From: Diprion similis
Taxonomy: Eukaryota; Arthropoda; Insecta; Hymenoptera; Diprionidae
Assembly: GCF_021155765.1 (NCBI RefSeq)
Contig: NC_060115.1
Coordinates: 496,001 to 560,000, forward strand
Length of the DNA: 64,000 nucleotides
Direction: 5' to 3'
The position numbers and the translations under genes are program-made. How positions within the stretch are numbered: position 1 is the stretch's first letter; each line of letters starts with the position of its first letter. The notes under the pieces are model-generated. The model searched no databases. It had not been told where the DNA came from and saw nothing but the letters and a program-made list of their open reading frames with translations. Positions 63,101 through 64,000 of this stretch are shown one piece after another.

Positions 63101-64000
63101 AAATGACGACGAAAATCTTCGGTTTTTCGGCTGTAACTTTCGATGCGTTGCTCGCAGCCTATTGGGACTGCGCCTAATCGATTTCTCTCGCAAAATTACG
63201 TCGGAATAGCGCCTCATCGATTTTATTGCAGCACTTTTTAGAATCGCCGAAATTTTCGCAAAAAATTCAAAGGGGTAAGCCTTACTTTTTTGCTCATTTT
63301 CGGAGCCGAAAATTTCTTGTTTCGAAATCGATTAGTATGACCATTTCTAGAGTAATTTGACCCCCAGGAACTCAAAAAAGACATGAAAAAGAGAGTCGGA
63401 CCAACTGCAGAGAAATGACGACGAAAATCTTCGGTTTTTCGGCTGTAACTTTTGATGCGTTGTTCGCAGCCTATCGGGACTGCGCTCAATCGATTTCTCT
63501 CGCAAAATTACGTCGGAATAGCGCCTCATTGATTTTATTGCAGCACTTTTCAGAATCGCCGAAATTTTCGCAAAAAATTCAAAGGGGTAAGCCTTACTTT
63601 TTTGCTCATTTTCGGAGCCGAAAATTTCTCGTTTCGAAATCGATTAGTTTGACCATTTCTAGAGTAATTCGACCCCCAGGAACTCAAAAAAGACATAAAA
63701 AAGAGCGTCGGACCAACAGCAGAGAAATGACGACGAAAATCTTCGGTTTTTCGGCTGTAACTTTTGATGCGTTGCTCGCAGCCTATTGGGACTGCGCTTA
63801 ATCGATTCCTCTCGCAAAATTACGTCGGAATGGCGCCTCATCGATTTTATTGCAGCACTTTTCAGAATCATCGAAATTTTCGCAAAAAATTCGAAGGGGT
63901 AAGCATTACTTTTTCGCTCATTTTCGGAGCCGAAAATTTCTCGTTTCGAAATCGATTAGTATGACCACTTCTAGAGTAATTCGACCCCCAGGAACTCAAA
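60138..64000. repeat. 312-bp satellite tandem array, about 12.4 copies, continues past the window
   Basis: The marker ATTAGT occurs at 60211, 60523, 60835 and on to 63955, i.e. exactly every 312 bp for twelve periods, so copies carry substitutions but no net length change. The left edge is diverged: similarity to the unit fades below about 60138. Each unit contains GTAAG-C-CTTAC and ATTTTCGG-AG-CCGAAAAT hairpin dyads and further CCGAAA/TTTCGG motifs. Both strands stay open for 60-87 codons per unit, but the frames restart every repeat, stop at the same satellite position and match no protein family, so they are not genes. Adjacent copies are identical over about 495 bp (60879-61373 against the next unit), showing recent local homogenisation. 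Confidence 0.97.

Noticed and set aside
60138-64000. Repeated 60-128 codon frames on both strands as a gene family
   Set aside because: They repeat with the 312-bp satellite period, have no domain and no conserved single start; satellite DNA is the simpler explanation.
1-64000. CRISPR arrays, bacterial operons or prophage-like modules
   Set aside because: The window is eukaryotic (spliced genes, satellite); the only regular repeat array has contiguous 312-bp units without unique spacers.

Overview
The window looks like nuclear DNA from an insect, most likely a hymenopteran and possibly a sawfly-like lineage. The evidence is intron-containing genes with GT-AG introns mostly of about 60-200 bp, long gene-poor flanks, many simple-sequence tracts, and CpG that is not depleted in the flanks. 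The order-level call is inference from composition and gene structure; no marker fixes the species.

Layout. Positions 1-42.4 kb form a large gene-poor, CpG-rich stretch. It is intergenic DNA or the intron(s) of a very long gene. I see no protein family there, only microsatellites, one degenerate 51-52 bp tandem repeat (about 29.3-29.5 kb) and a few weak exon candidates. The best candidates are a possible first coding exon at 754-905 and a possible 32-codon internal exon at 23911-24006. From about 42.4 kb the DNA becomes more AT-rich and holds four clear genes. Two are head-to-tail, minus-strand, five-exon short-chain dehydrogenase/reductase (SDR) paralogues of the DHRS11/insect farnesol-dehydrogenase type (42821-44188 and 45950-47197). 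The third is a complete 15-exon plus-strand HELQ (POLQ-like DNA repair helicase) gene (52048-56481). The fourth is a complete 4-exon minus-strand RRP8 (ribosomal RNA-processing protein 8, an rRNA methyltransferase) gene (57492-59275), convergent with HELQ. From about 60.1 kb to the window end lies a satellite array with an exact 312-bp period and about 12.4 copies, cut off by the window edge.

How the genes relate. The SDR pair is a local tandem duplication: all five coding exons have identical lengths and phases (301/127/130/150/42 nt), and both copies keep the Asn-Ser-Tyr-Lys tetrad. HELQ (replication-fork and interstrand-crosslink repair) and RRP8 (nucleolar rRNA base methylation) are housekeeping genes whose 3' ends face each other about 1 kb apart. 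Nothing suggests that the four genes form one pathway.

Exon boundaries for the four genes were derived by hand from splice consensus, continuous reading frame and known family sequence. All exons join in frame to 249, 249, 1065 and 468 residues. No bacterial, viral or mobile-element coding sequence was recognised.
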